A stretch of 64,000 bases of DNA from Pseudobutyrivibrio sp. OR37. GTDB taxonomy: Bacteria; Bacillota; Clostridia; Lachnospirales; Lachnospiraceae. A program made the position numbers and the translations under genes. The stretch lies in NCBI RefSeq assembly GCF_900113655.1, contig NZ_FOQF01000017.1, positions 16,644 to 80,643 on the forward strand, read 5' to 3'. The notes under the pieces were generated by a model. That model did not search any database, had not been told where the DNA came from, and was given only the letters and a program-made list of their open reading frames with translations. Below, piece by piece: positions 1-7,953 of the stretch. The number at the start of each line of letters is the position of its first letter. Position 1 is the first letter of the stretch.

Positions 1-646
1 AAACTTCCTCTTCGAAAAGCTTCTTAACAAGCTCTGGATGTGTACGAGAAACAAGGATACGTGGTCCCTTGTTAGATGTCTTAACCTCTACGATGTAAAC
101 CTTGATACGGTCCTGTGGCTTGTAGTATTCGCCCTTAACCTGCTCAGACTCTGAAAGGAAGCCTTCAAGCTTACCAAGGTTAACATGGATATTGTTTCCT
201 GAGAAACGTGTAACAACACCAGTAACAACCTTGTGCTGAAGCTCATAGTACTCCTCGTAAAGTACCTTTCGCTCTTCTTCACGAATCTTCTGTGTGATTG
301 TATTTTTTGCTGCTGTAGCTGCGATACGACCAAAGTCCTTAGACTTAACTTCTACGCGAACTACATCGCCTACCTGGTGCTTACCATTGATGTTCTGTGC
401 CTCAGAAAGTGAAATCTCCTCAACTGGATCTAACACTTCGTCAACTACTGTCTTAGAAAGGTAAACATGATACTCACCTGTTGCCTTGTCGATTTCAACA
501 GATGCGTTTTCTGCCTTTCCATAATTGTTCTTACATGCAATAAGAAGTGAATTCTCGATTGTCTCGATTAACACGTCCATGCTGATATTTTTCTCTTTTG
601 CAAGATCTGTAAGAGCATCCCAAAAATCATTTGTATTAGCTGCCAT
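1..646 (-). CDS. nusA: Transcription termination/antitermination factor NusA (3' end outside window)
   Basis: NusA binds RNA polymerase and nascent RNA and modulates pausing, termination and antitermination. The 215 codons visible cover the NusA N-terminal polymerase-binding domain (roughly residues 1-125, beginning MAANTNDFWDALTDLAKEKN) and the S1 domain (from about residue 135, with GVVTRFSGNNIHVNLGKLEG). The frame is still open at base 1 within LVSRTHPELVKKLFEEE, the usual start of the KH region, so the C-terminal half is missing only because of the window edge. The start is fixed by a strong Shine-Dalgarno AGGAGG just upstream of ATG at 646. rimP lies 15 bp upstream, the order rimP-nusA common to most bacteria, so both are probably one transcript. 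Confidence 0.97.
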   Translation of the reverse strand, partial: MAANTNDFWDALTDLAKEKNISMDVLIETIENSLLIACKNNYGKAENASVEIDKATGEYHVYLSKTVVDEVLDPVEEISLSEAQNINGKHQVGDVVRVEVKSKDFGRIAATAAKNTITQKIREEERKVLYEEYYELQHKVVTGVVTRFSGNNIHVNLGKLEGFLSESEQVKGEYYKPQDRIKVYIVEVKTSNKGPRILVSRTHPELVKKLFEEEV

Positions 647-661
647 ATTTCCTCCTAAATA

Positions 662-1132
662 TTAAAAGTCTATTGTTAATCTAACCTGAGCAACATCTGC
701 TCTTGAAAAAACTTCTGTTCCATCTTCGAATTCGATGGTAATTGTATCCTTATCAAAAGCCTTAAGTGTTCCTGTGAATTCCTTAGCTCCATTAACTGGC
801 TTGTAAGTTTTGATATCCACATCCTGACCTAGTGCCTTTTCAAAATGCTTATCTTTCTTTAATACTCTGCCAAGACCTGGTGAGCTAACTTCAAAAATGT
901 ATCCATCATCTCCACCAATCTGTGGCTCTGCGTCAAGCAAATCGTTCATGCGACGACTTACAGCTACGCAATCATCGATTGTGATACCACCTTCCTTGTC
1001 GATGTAGGCTCTTAGATAATAATCTGCGCCTTCTTTAACGTATTCTACGTCGTAAAGCTCAAAGCCCATCTCATCAAGAATAGGAGTTATCAATTCTTCC
1101 GTACGTTTTTCGTAATCGGTGTGTTTTGACAT
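662..1132 (-). CDS. rimP: Ribosome maturation factor RimP
   Basis: RimP assists late assembly of the 30S ribosomal subunit. The 156-residue product has the usual family length. It shows the N-terminal alpha/beta domain with EMGFELYDVEYVKEGADYYL and the hallmark Asp/Gly-rich segment DKEGGITIDDCVAVSRRM, followed by VSSPGLGRVLKK, and a C-terminal SH3-like barrel from about residue 95 (KTYKPVNGAKEFTGTLKAF). A Shine-Dalgarno AAGGAGGA precedes the ATG. It is the first gene of the rimP-nusA operon; a hairpin terminator at 1172-1205 separates it from the purine gene upstream. Confidence 0.97.
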   Translation of the reverse strand: MSKHTDYEKRTEELITPILDEMGFELYDVEYVKEGADYYLRAYIDKEGGITIDDCVAVSRRMNDLLDAEPQIGGDDGYIFEVSSPGLGRVLKKDKHFEKALGQDVDIKTYKPVNGAKEFTGTLKAFDKDTITIEFEDGTEVFSRADVAQVRLTIDF

Positions 1133-1171
1133 AAATGTCCTCCTTATTCAGTTGTAAATGTTAAAAAGCAT

Positions 1172-1205
1172 AAACAAAGAGAGAGCAAATATTGCTCTCT
1201 CTTAA
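1172..1205 (-). terminator. Intrinsic terminator of the purine genes
   Basis: Read on the minus strand, an almost perfect stem (AGAGAGAGCAA with its complement TTGCTCTCTCT) is followed by TTTGTTT. It lies after the stop codon of the AICAR transformylase gene and before rimP. Confidence 0.75.
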
Positions 1206-1276
1206 GTCGCTCTCTTCAATAACACTGATAATTATAACAGAATTATTTGAATTTTCAAGGCTTTTTAGCATTTTAA

Positions 1277-2455
1277 TTAGTGATGGAACAAGCGGAGTCC
1301 TGTAAATGACATTACCATTCCATACTTATTACATGTCTCGATAACATTGTCATCACGTACTGAGCCGCCTGGCTGTGCTACATATTTTACACCAGACTTG
1401 TGGGCACGTTCGATATTATCACCGAATGGGAAGAATGCATCACTTCCAAGTGAAACATCTGTCATTCTATCAAGCCATGCACGCTTTTCAGCCTTTGTAA
1501 ATTCTGAAGGACGAGTTTTGAATGTCTTCTGCCATACATCATCACCAATTACATCCTCAAACTCCTCGCCGATATAAAGATCGATTGCATTGTCTCTATC
1601 TGCTCTCTTGATACCATCAACAAAATCAAGGTTGAGAACCTTTGGAGACTGGCGGAGCCACCAGTTATCTGCCTTCTGACCAGCAAGACGAGTACAGTGA
1701 ATACGTGACTGCTGTCCTGCACCGATACCGATTGCCTGTCCGTCCTTTACATAACAAACTGAATTTGACTGTGTATACTTAAGAGTAATCATAGCAATTG
1801 CAAGGTCAATCTTAGCCTGTTCTGTAAGCTCTTTATTATCTGTAACAATGTTTGCAAAGAAATCATCATCAATTACAAGCTCATTTCTGCCCTGCTCGAA
1901 GGTGATACCGAATACTTCCTTGCGTTCTAATTTCTTTGGAACATAATTTGGATCAATCTTGATTACAGCATAGTTTCCATTTTTCTTAGCCTTAAGAATT
2001 TCAAGTGCCTCTGGTTCATATCCTGGAGCAATAACACCATCTGATACCTCGCGCTTGATAAGCTTTGCTGTTGCAACATCGCATACATCAGAAAGCGAAA
2101 TGAAATCACCAAATGAAGACATTCTATCTGCACCTCTTGCTCTAGCATAGGCATTAGCAAGTGGAGTGAATTCCATATCTAAATCATCGCACCAATAAAT
2201 CTTACGCTCAACTTCTGAAAGAGGAAGTCCCACAGCAGCACCTGCTGGTGAAACGTGTTTGAATGAAGTTGCAGCTGCAAGGCCTGTAGCCTTCTTAAGC
2301 TCTGAAACAAGCTGCCAGCCATTAAATGCATCCAAGAAATTGATGTAACCTGGCTTTCCGCTTAAAACTTCAATTGGAAGGTCGCCTTCTTCCATATAAA
2401 TCCTTGAAGGCTTCTGATTAGGGTTGCATCCATACTTTAATTCCAATTCTTTCAT
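1277..2455 (-). CDS. Stand-alone AICAR transformylase (PurH C-terminal type)
   Basis: This enzyme formylates AICAR with 10-formyltetrahydrofolate to give FAICAR, the ninth step of purine synthesis. The 392-residue protein aligns by eye with the transformylase half of bifunctional PurH: the start LKYGCNPNQKPSRIY, the substrate-binding segment FKHVSPAGAAVG, RARGADRMSSFGDFISLSD, and the C-terminal motif SDAFFPFGDNIERAHKSGVK with VAQPGGSVRDD. The IMP cyclohydrolase (MGS-like) domain that makes up the N-terminal third of ordinary PurH is absent; that activity is supplied by the gene just upstream at 2588-3307. This split arrangement is known in Clostridia. An RBS-like AAAGGAGAG stands before the ATG. 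A long hairpin repeat lies in the 132-bp gap to its partner. Confidence 0.93.
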   Translation of the reverse strand: MKELELKYGCNPNQKPSRIYMEEGDLPIEVLSGKPGYINFLDAFNGWQLVSELKKATGLAAATSFKHVSPAGAAVGLPLSEVERKIYWCDDLDMEFTPLANAYARARGADRMSSFGDFISLSDVCDVATAKLIKREVSDGVIAPGYEPEALEILKAKKNGNYAVIKIDPNYVPKKLERKEVFGITFEQGRNELVIDDDFFANIVTDNKELTEQAKIDLAIAMITLKYTQSNSVCYVKDGQAIGIGAGQQSRIHCTRLAGQKADNWWLRQSPKVLNLDFVDGIKRADRDNAIDLYIGEEFEDVIGDDVWQKTFKTRPSEFTKAEKRAWLDRMTDVSLGSDAFFPFGDNIERAHKSGVKYVAQPGGSVRDDNVIETCNKYGMVMSFTGLRLFHH

Positions 2456-2475
2456 CTTTTCTCTCCTTTAAATCC

Positions 2476-2559
2476 GCAAGTTACGCTCTCAAGCCTAAGA
2501 TATTGCCTTCGGTCACTGATGTTTCCTTCGGCAACACTTAAAGCTTGATAGCTACTTGC
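2476..2559. repeat. Long hairpin repeat, copy C of a six-copy family
   Basis: Outer stem GCAAG/CTTGC, then the asymmetric internal loop TTAC opposite TA, then the inner stem GCTCTCAAG/CTTGATAGC with one mismatch. The apical part reads CCTTCGGTCACTGATG and TTTCCTTCGG. The loop matches the copies at 3401, 3506 and 23202 although the stems differ in sequence. It lies between the IMP cyclohydrolase gene and the AICAR transformylase gene, both on the minus strand. Confidence 0.8.
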
Positions 2560-2587
2560 TCATCTAATAATCCAATTAAACTATTCC

Positions 2588-3307
2588 TTACGCCCTTACG
2601 TTTTTATTTATGATTCGGGTGTCGACAGTGCCGGTTGCGATGTCGATGTAACGTACGAAAAGTGAAACCTTATTATCCATATTAAGGTTTGACCAAATCA
2701 TATCGGTAAACTCATCGATGTTGCCTGAAATTTCAATTGGTGTTGGCTCTCCTTCGTATGATGGAAGTGGATTGCCATCGTTCATATAGGTGTGAATAAA
2801 TCTGCCGGTACCTGGCTTTGGATTGGAATAATCAAATGTGTATCTATTACATGAATCGCTGTCGCCCATGTTGGACTTAAGAATTGACATTAAATAAGAA
2901 AACTCGCCGTTTTCGATGTGAAGTAGACCTGAAATACGAGGTGTAAAATTAGGACCGTCTGGCTCAAATTCGCGTCTGCGAAGTGTCTGCTCGAAAGTCT
3001 CTCCCTTTTGCATGTACTCATAAATAGTATCAGTCTGATCACCGTTTGTAACGATTGTGTCATTTCCTAGCACTCTGACAGGTGCATAAATGATAAGTGA
3101 TGGGTCTGTAAGCTTTGATGGGTCGAATGCCTCTGTACGAATGCCCTTTCCGTCCTCTACAAAAACTCTGTTTCTTGAATTCTCAGAACGCCCCATAATA
3201 AAATAAGCAGAGACAGCCTTGGTTCCGTCTTCTGAACGGCCAATGACAATGCCTCTGCCTGGATACGTGGTCTCTGATAATTCTCTAGCTAAAGATTTTA
3301 CTACCAT
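2588..3307 (-). CDS. purO: IMP cyclohydrolase, PurO-type
   Basis: The product resembles the archaeal PurO family (IMP_cyclohyd), which closes FAICAR to IMP, the last step of purine synthesis. It opens with LARELSETTYPGRGIVIGRS, contains AYFIMGRSENSRNRVF and PRISGLLHIENGEFSYLMSI, and ends with a two-layer alpha/beta fold typical of the family. An in-frame ATG lies 30 bases further upstream, but the sequence AAAGGAGGAACCC sits directly before the ATG at 3307, so I take 239 residues rather than 249. It is transcribed just ahead of the stand-alone AICAR transformylase; together they replace bifunctional PurH. Function is inferred from family resemblance and from the partner gene. Confidence 0.88.
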   Translation of the reverse strand: MVVKSLARELSETTYPGRGIVIGRSEDGTKAVSAYFIMGRSENSRNRVFVEDGKGIRTEAFDPSKLTDPSLIIYAPVRVLGNDTIVTNGDQTDTIYEYMQKGETFEQTLRRREFEPDGPNFTPRISGLLHIENGEFSYLMSILKSNMGDSDSCNRYTFDYSNPKPGTGRFIHTYMNDGNPLPSYEGEPTPIEISGNIDEFTDMIWSNLNMDNKVSLFVRYIDIATGTVDTRIINKNVRA

Positions 3308-3400
3308 GGGTTCCTCCTTTAATACATTTTCCGCCACAAATTATAACTGAACCCACAGTCTGTGTCTACCCTAAAATACATCAAATAATTAAGTTATTTG

Positions 3401-3490
3401 GCTCGCTGGTTACGGTCACAAGTATAATATTTCCTCAGTCGACTAAGAATGTCTTCCTTAGGAAATATTATCCTTGTTACCTACCAGCTA
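3401..3490. repeat. Long hairpin repeat, copy A
   Basis: Outer stem GCTGG/CCAGC, internal loop TTAC opposite TA, inner stem GGTCACAAG/CTTGTTACC, then AATATTTCCT/AGGAAATATT around the apical CAGTCGACTAAGAATGTCTT. It lies in the 319-bp gap between the FliD-like gene and the IMP cyclohydrolase gene. On the minus strand it can also act as a transcript end for the FliD-like gene. Confidence 0.82.
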
Positions 3491-3505
3491 TTTTCAACTT
3501 TTTTT

Positions 3506-3595
3506 AGCTCGCTTGTTACGCTAACAATAAAAAGTATTACTCCGTCGCGAGATTGCTCCTTGAGTAATACTTTTCATTGTTAGCTACAAGCTATT
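3506..3595. repeat. Long hairpin repeat, copy B
   Basis: Outer stem GCTTG/CAAGC, internal loop TTAC opposite TA, inner stem GCTAACAAT/ATTGTTAGC, then AAAAGTATTACTC/GAGTAATACTTTT enclosing CGTCGCGAGATTGCTCCTT. The apical block is nearly identical to the copy at 56484. It stands in tandem, 15 bp from copy A. The remainder of the 3308-3626 gap holds nothing else that I can recognise. Confidence 0.84.
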
Positions 3596-3626
3596 TATAC
3601 TTTCTTTTATGAATCCCATATTAGGG

Positions 3627-4403
3627 CTACGTTTGGGTGTTGAATTTACTTAACATGTCGTCGGCGGATAAGGAATAGTCGCCGGTGTTGGTGTAGGATT
3701 TACGGCCTGTGATGCTTGCCAATTCATTTCCTGCATAGGAATTAGCCATTGAGGATTTTGTGGCTACCTGGTAAGCATAGCTTCCGGTTCCGTTGAATAA
3801 ATCCTTTACGTAGGTCATATTTGCCTTATTCTTAAGGAAATCTTCATCTACCTGTAAATGGTTATCCTTATCAATCGTAATTCCAGCCTTGCCAAGTGTT
3901 TGAGCAGATTTAGCAGAGGTTGTAACCATTGCTGCAACCTGTGTTAAAACGCCTGTATTATCGGACTTTTGACCGCTATCAACTAATGAATTATACTTAT
4001 CCGCAAAATCCTTTACAGCCTTGTAAATTGCTTCCTTGTCGTAATCCTTGGTGGTCTTGCCCTCTTCATCAGTGGTTTCCACTTCTTCCCAAATAGAATT
4101 TTTGCCCTTTGCTAACAGCTTATCCGTAGCCTTACTCAAAGCGCTGGTGTCATTTCGGATTTCGCTAAGATTTGTATCTACTTTTTTAGACTTCTTACCT
4201 GTATCTGATTTCAAATTGCCTTCATCATCATATTTTGAATAATATGCTTTCACAAGCTTTCCGTATGAACCTGATTTAATTTGGGTTAAGTTTGTAAGAG
4301 AACCTTCAAGTCCTCCAAACATGGAATTCACGCCTGATGAATTATTTCCACCAAACAATGAATAGATAGAATTATTGCCAAAAGAATTAATAGTTAAAGA
4401 CAT
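3627..4403 (-). CDS. FliD-like flagellar cap/hook-associated protein, short
   Basis: The 258-residue product has no membrane segment. Its C-terminal half carries the pattern seen in the C-terminal domain of FliD (flagellar hook-associated protein 2): a helix ending FADKYNSLVD, then the strand-turn-strand LGKAGITIDKDNHLQVDEDF and the following YVKDLFNGTGSYAYQV. FliD caps the growing filament and is usually 450 residues or more; here the long N-terminal part is replaced by a Gly/Asn/Ser-rich stretch (GNNSIYSLFGGNNSSGVNS). The start is the ATG at 4403, eight bases after AAAGGAGTG; in-frame GTG and ATG codons further upstream overlap that Shine-Dalgarno. No other flagellar structural gene is in the window, but chemotaxis genes are nearby. 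It could equally be a small secreted flagellar-associated protein of unknown role. Confidence 0.5.
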   Translation of the reverse strand: MSLTINSFGNNSIYSLFGGNNSSGVNSMFGGLEGSLTNLTQIKSGSYGKLVKAYYSKYDDEGNLKSDTGKKSKKVDTNLSEIRNDTSALSKATDKLLAKGKNSIWEEVETTDEEGKTTKDYDKEAIYKAVKDFADKYNSLVDSGQKSDNTGVLTQVAAMVTTSAKSAQTLGKAGITIDKDNHLQVDEDFLKNKANMTYVKDLFNGTGSYAYQVATKSSMANSYAGNELASITGRKSYTNTGDYSLSADDMLSKFNTQT

Positions 4404-4516
4404 AAACATCACTCCTTTGATTATAAAACCTGAACATCCTTGTTCATTATGTCATTACATACTTATACTTATAGATATAATACTAAATTCTTTTGTTTAT
4501 TCTGTGAACAGGGATT

Positions 4517-5275
4517 TTATAATCTTACTGGTATTCCCTGCCTTTTCAAATATTCCTTTAAATCCTTTATTTCAAGCTCTTTATAGTGGAACAAGGACGC
4601 GGCTAAGGCTGCATCGGCGCCGCCGATTGTAAGAGCATCTTTAAAATGCTCCATAGTACCAGCTCCACCAGATGCTATAACAGGTATTGATACAGCACTA
4701 GAAATAGCACGAGTAAGCTCTATATCAAAGCCAGCCTTGGTGCCATCGCAATCCATGGATGTAAGAAGTATTTCTCCAGCTCCAAGCTTTTCTGCCTGAA
4801 GGGCCCACTCCACAGCATCGATTCCACAATCTAATCGACCGCCATGTTTATAGATATTGAAGCCTCCATCAGAACGCTTTTTTGCATCAATAGCTACCAC
4901 TACACACTGACTTCCAAATTTATCTGCTGCGTCTGCTATTAATCTTGGATTGTCGATTGCGGCTGAGTTAACAGATATTTTATCTGCACCTTCTCTAAGC
5001 AAGGCCTTAAAATCATCTACTGTACGGATACCACCTCCTACAGTGAATGGGATAAATACCTGTTCTGCTACACGCCTCACCATATCTACAACAGTGTTTC
5101 TACCATCAGATGATGCTGTGATATCCAAAAATACCACCTCATCTGCACCAGCTTTATCGTAGGCTGCGGCTATTTCTACTGGGTCACCTGCGTCTTTTAA
5201 ATCTACGAAATTAACACCTTTTACTACTCTGCCATCTTTTACGTCCAGGCAGGGAATTATGCGTTTTGTGAACAT
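4517..5275 (-). CDS. hisF: Imidazole glycerol phosphate synthase, cyclase subunit HisF
   Basis: HisF joins PRFAR with ammonia supplied by HisH to give imidazole glycerol phosphate and AICAR in histidine synthesis. The 252-residue protein is a full-length (beta/alpha)8 barrel. The catalytic aspartates are in the first strand, [15 protein letters not shown], and in the fifth, [15 protein letters not shown]. Phosphate-binding loops [11 protein letters not shown] and [13 protein letters not shown] are intact. hisH lies upstream and is separated only by a miniature repeat. The other his genes are not nearby, so histidine synthesis is scattered in this genome or this pair serves together with genes elsewhere. 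AICAR produced here feeds the transformylase encoded at 1277-2455. Confidence 0.96.
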   Translation of the reverse strand: MFTKRIIPCLDVKDGRVVKGVNFVDLKDAGDPVEIAAAYDKAGADEVVFLDITASSDGRNTVVDMVRRVAEQVFIPFTVGGGIRTVDDFKALLREGADKISVNSAAIDNPRLIADAADKFGSQCVVVAIDAKKRSDGGFNIYKHGGRLDCGIDAVEWALQAEKLGAGEILLTSMDCDGTKAGFDIELTRAISSAVSIPVIASGGAGTMEHFKDALTIGGADAALAASLFHYKELEIKDLKEYLKRQGIPVRL

Positions 5276-5298
5276 ATTATTCTCCTATAGTATTGAGT

Positions 5299-5398
5299 AC
5301 CCTCATCCGGCTCTTCGAGCCACCTTGTCTCGCCTCCCGGCTCGGTCGTTGCTAAACAGGCTCCACTGGAGCCTAGCAACCCCAGAGGGGGAAGGCTA
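5299..5398. repeat. Miniature repeat of the CCTCATC...CCTTC type between hisH and hisF
   Basis: On the minus strand the element runs from GCCTTCCCCCTCTGGGG to GGATGAGGGT and includes internal hairpins such as AGGCTCCA/TGGAGCCT and GGCTCGAAGAGCC. A shorter relative stands at 52437-52486. Repeats with these ends are common in genomes of Clostridia. The element begins in the last codons of hisH, so the stop codon of hisH seems to be supplied by it. Confidence 0.65.
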
Positions 5399-6001
5399 TT
5401 GGGTAGCAAAGTTTTTAAGAATTTTTAATCCTACATTAGAGGATTTTTCTGGATGGAACTGACAGGCAAATATGTTACCCTTTTCTACAGAGGCATGGAT
5501 GTGACAGCCATATTCTGTGGTGGCGGTAACAATGGATGAATCTTTAGCCTGTAGATAATATGAATGTACAAAATAAACAAAAGCCCCCTCATCTATTCCA
5601 TTAAATAAGTGGCCTTCATTAGGAAAATCTAAAGAGTTCCAACCAATATGAGGAACCTTGATTCCTTCACTGTCAGGAATCCTCTTTACAATTCCGTCAA
5701 GAACATGTAAGCCCTCTACACCAGGTGATTCCTCGGATGATTCAAACAAAAGCTGTAAGCCTAAACATATTCCAAGAAACGGCTTGCCTGTGACAACAAA
5801 TTCATGAATTGCCTTATCAAGCTCATATTTCTTAAGATTTTCCATGGCGGCAGCAAAAGAGCCGACTCCTGGTAATACCAAACGGTCGGCTTTTTTAATA
5901 ACACTAAAATCCCTGGTGAGGACAGTTTCCTCACCAAGGATTTTGAATGCTTTTTCTACACTTTTAATATTTCCTGCATCGTAATCAAGTATCGCTATCA
6001 T
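5396..6001 (-). CDS. hisH: Imidazole glycerol phosphate synthase, glutamine amidotransferase subunit HisH
   Basis: HisH hydrolyses glutamine and channels ammonia to HisF. The class I amidotransferase features are complete: nucleophile Cys in GICLGLQLLFE, the catalytic His/Glu pair in FACQFHPEKSS, and the HisH-specific KVPHIGWNSLDF. The start MIAILDYDAGNIKSVEKAF is typical, and the length of 201 residues is normal. The ATG overlaps the stop of the upstream membrane-protein gene by four bases, so it is probably translationally coupled. The C-terminus NFATQ runs into the miniature repeat at 5299-5398 and may have been rewritten by it. Confidence 0.96.
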   Translation of the reverse strand: MIAILDYDAGNIKSVEKAFKILGEETVLTRDFSVIKKADRLVLPGVGSFAAAMENLKKYELDKAIHEFVVTGKPFLGICLGLQLLFESSEESPGVEGLHVLDGIVKRIPDSEGIKVPHIGWNSLDFPNEGHLFNGIDEGAFVYFVHSYYLQAKDSSIVTATTEYGCHIHASVEKGNIFACQFHPEKSSNVGLKILKNFATQ

Positions 6002-7896
6002 AAATCCGGTAACCCTAAGCCTCTCAGCACCTTTCTAAGTTCTATAGTATAGTAATGTCGGTTAGGTTGCTTATAAATGGCCAAAGCGTCCTCTTCAGAA
6101 AGTTTAAACTGATCATTTAATTCTTGAACAATCTGAGTATGATATGCGTCATATTGATCTGCAATTCCGTATTCCGCGGCCTCGTCTTTGTACTTTTCAT
6201 ATCGGCCTACACCGATAATTAAAGCATCTAGTGCGTATGGATACTGCTCATATGCAATGAATGCCTCGTACTGTTGCTGACAAGTCTGCAAATCAGCTAA
6301 GGTTCTAGCTTGATTCCTTAATAGTTCAACCTTTTCATCACTCTTGAAATCAAAACCGTTAAGCTTTTCGTAAGCTGCAATATAATCACCAGCTTCAAAC
6401 AGCTCGTTGGCCTGTTCCATGTGACGTTTCAGTCCCGTAAAGGTCATGCCCACCATTACTACACCAATTATTGATATAGATAATAACAGAAATGTAGCAA
6501 TAATGGAAATAGGAATTTTAGGAGAATTATCTGGTTCTTTTGGTTTTTTCTCCTTTTTAGGCTTTGGAGGTTTTGGTGGCTTATCTTTTTTAGCTGCCTC
6601 CTTCTCCTTTTTAGCCGCTTCTTTTTCCTTCTTGGCTGCTTCCTTTGCGGCCTTCTTTTCTTCCTTTAGACGTTTTTTCTTTTCCTTTGGATCCTCTGGA
6701 ACCACAGGATTTCCATCTTCGTCATAGGTAACCTCGGCAGCCTTTCTTGCTGCTTCCTCCGCCTCTGCTATTTCATCCTCATCAGGCGGTCCAAAAAGAA
6801 TTAATAAAAGCTTTTGCACTATAGGATTTGGCTTTTTTTCGCCTTTTTCCTTTTTCTTCTTTTCCTTCTTTTCTTTTTTGCCCTTCTTCTTCTTGCCTCC
6901 ATCATCAGCCTCTTCAGCTTCTGATTCCCCTTCGGTGCCTTCCGCACTATCGTCTATATCGGCGCCCTCGGCAGCCCCTTCTTCATCACCGTTTAAAAGA
7001 GATTGAATATCTAATAAATCTTCATCTCCTTCTAACAGATTATCTAAATCCAAATCTCCGTCTCCGGAAAGGTCTGGCTCTTCCCCTTCTCCAAATTCTG
7101 CCTCGTCCAAAGCGTCCATTTCATCAGGCATAAATTCCTTCAAGGATTCATCAAGAGGCTCCTCTTCGGTATCCTCCACCATGTCGTCCAGTGAGAAGCC
7201 TAAATCATCATCCTCTTCAGACGACTCCCCAGCATCCTCTTTGGCTTCAGCAGTCTCCTCTAAAGAAGCTTCTACTTCATCCTCATCGCTTTCTTCCATA
7301 AATGCAGACAAATCAATATCGTCATCGTCAGGAAGCTCTAAAGGAGCATCGTCATCTTCTAATACTGGTCCCTCACTACTTTCCTGGGAAACTGACTCTT
7401 CTATTTCTTCTACAGGCTCCTCCACCTCTTCATGTATCTCATCATCCAAAGAAATAGGCATTTCCTCAGCAGCTTCCTGCGTTTTTTGCACGTCCTGCTT
7501 TACAATAGGCTTATTATTCAAAAGAGCATCAACAATTCCATCGGATTCAGGCACCTCACCTGTCTCCTGGAAATGACGCTCATCATCATCAATTTCCTGT
7601 TCAAAATTACTTATAAATAAATCGACATCATCAGACTCCAGCTCTTCCTCAAATTTGCGCAAAAAATCCTCCTCAGATAGAACCTGTCTGAGGTAAGGAT
7701 GTGAGCTTTTCGTCTGAATTTCATCTACATTGATTCCAGTAGCTTCGAAAAAATCCTCGTTGTAGGCTACAGCTTTTCTGCTTTCTGTGGCCTCCTGTTG
7801 TTTTTTCTCAGCTTTTTCTTGAACCTGTATAGCATCAGTCTTAGCCTTATTTATTGAATTAAGTAGTCCATCTAAGTAGTCCTCCGACTGAGACAT
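5998..7896 (-). CDS. Charge-segregated single-pass membrane protein, function unknown
   Basis: I do not recognise a named family. The 632-residue protein has four zones. Residues 1-100 are mixed and helical. Residues about 100-335 are extremely acidic, rich in Asp, Glu and Ser. Residues about 335-470 are extremely basic, with Lys runs and a tandem EAAKKEK heptad repeat that is also visible as a DNA repeat near 6590-6650, followed by PPKPPKPKKEK. One membrane segment (IPISIIATFLLLSISIIGVV) lies near residue 475. The last 130 residues are outside the membrane, helical and TPR-like (NELFEAGDYIAAYEKLNGF, YPYALDALIIGVGRYEKY). The gene follows cheV on the same strand, behind a terminator, and overlaps hisH by four bases. 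A role as an inner-face scaffold or polar organiser is only a guess. Confidence 0.75.
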   Translation of the reverse strand: MSQSEDYLDGLLNSINKAKTDAIQVQEKAEKKQQEATESRKAVAYNEDFFEATGINVDEIQTKSSHPYLRQVLSEEDFLRKFEEELESDDVDLFISNFEQEIDDDERHFQETGEVPESDGIVDALLNNKPIVKQDVQKTQEAAEEMPISLDDEIHEEVEEPVEEIEESVSQESSEGPVLEDDDAPLELPDDDDIDLSAFMEESDEDEVEASLEETAEAKEDAGESSEEDDDLGFSLDDMVEDTEEEPLDESLKEFMPDEMDALDEAEFGEGEEPDLSGDGDLDLDNLLEGDEDLLDIQSLLNGDEEGAAEGADIDDSAEGTEGESEAEEADDGGKKKKGKKEKKEKKKKEKGEKKPNPIVQKLLLILFGPPDEDEIAEAEEAARKAAEVTYDEDGNPVVPEDPKEKKKRLKEEKKAAKEAAKKEKEAAKKEKEAAKKDKPPKPPKPKKEKKPKEPDNSPKIPISIIATFLLLSISIIGVVMVGMTFTGLKRHMEQANELFEAGDYIAAYEKLNGFDFKSDEKVELLRNQARTLADLQTCQQQYEAFIAYEQYPYALDALIIGVGRYEKYKDEAAEYGIADQYDAYHTQIVQELNDQFKLSEEDALAIYKQPNRHYYTIELRKVLRGLGLPDL

Positions 7897-7916
7897 TCAT
7901 TTTTCCTCCCTATACT

Positions 7917-7944
7917 AAAAAAGGGGCATGCCTTGCATACCCCT
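7917..7944 (-). terminator. Intrinsic terminator after cheV
   Basis: On the minus strand AGGGGTATGC/GCATGCCCCT forms a stem followed by TTTTTTAG. It stands between cheV and the next gene, whose own Shine-Dalgarno (GGGAGG) lies just downstream of the T-run. Confidence 0.8.
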
Positions 7945-7953
7945 AATATTTAA

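Noticed and set aside
4517..6001. hisH-hisF as sugar-amidation genes (PseA/LegX-like role in flagellin glycosylation)
   Set aside because: Both proteins carry canonical IGP-synthase motifs and no nonulosonic acid genes are adjacent, so the histidine role is kept.
6446..7620. Several plus-strand open frames of 60-130 residues opposite the charge-segregated membrane protein
   Set aside because: They are low-complexity mirror images of the acidic and lysine-rich repeats of the minus-strand gene, with no ribosome binding sites.
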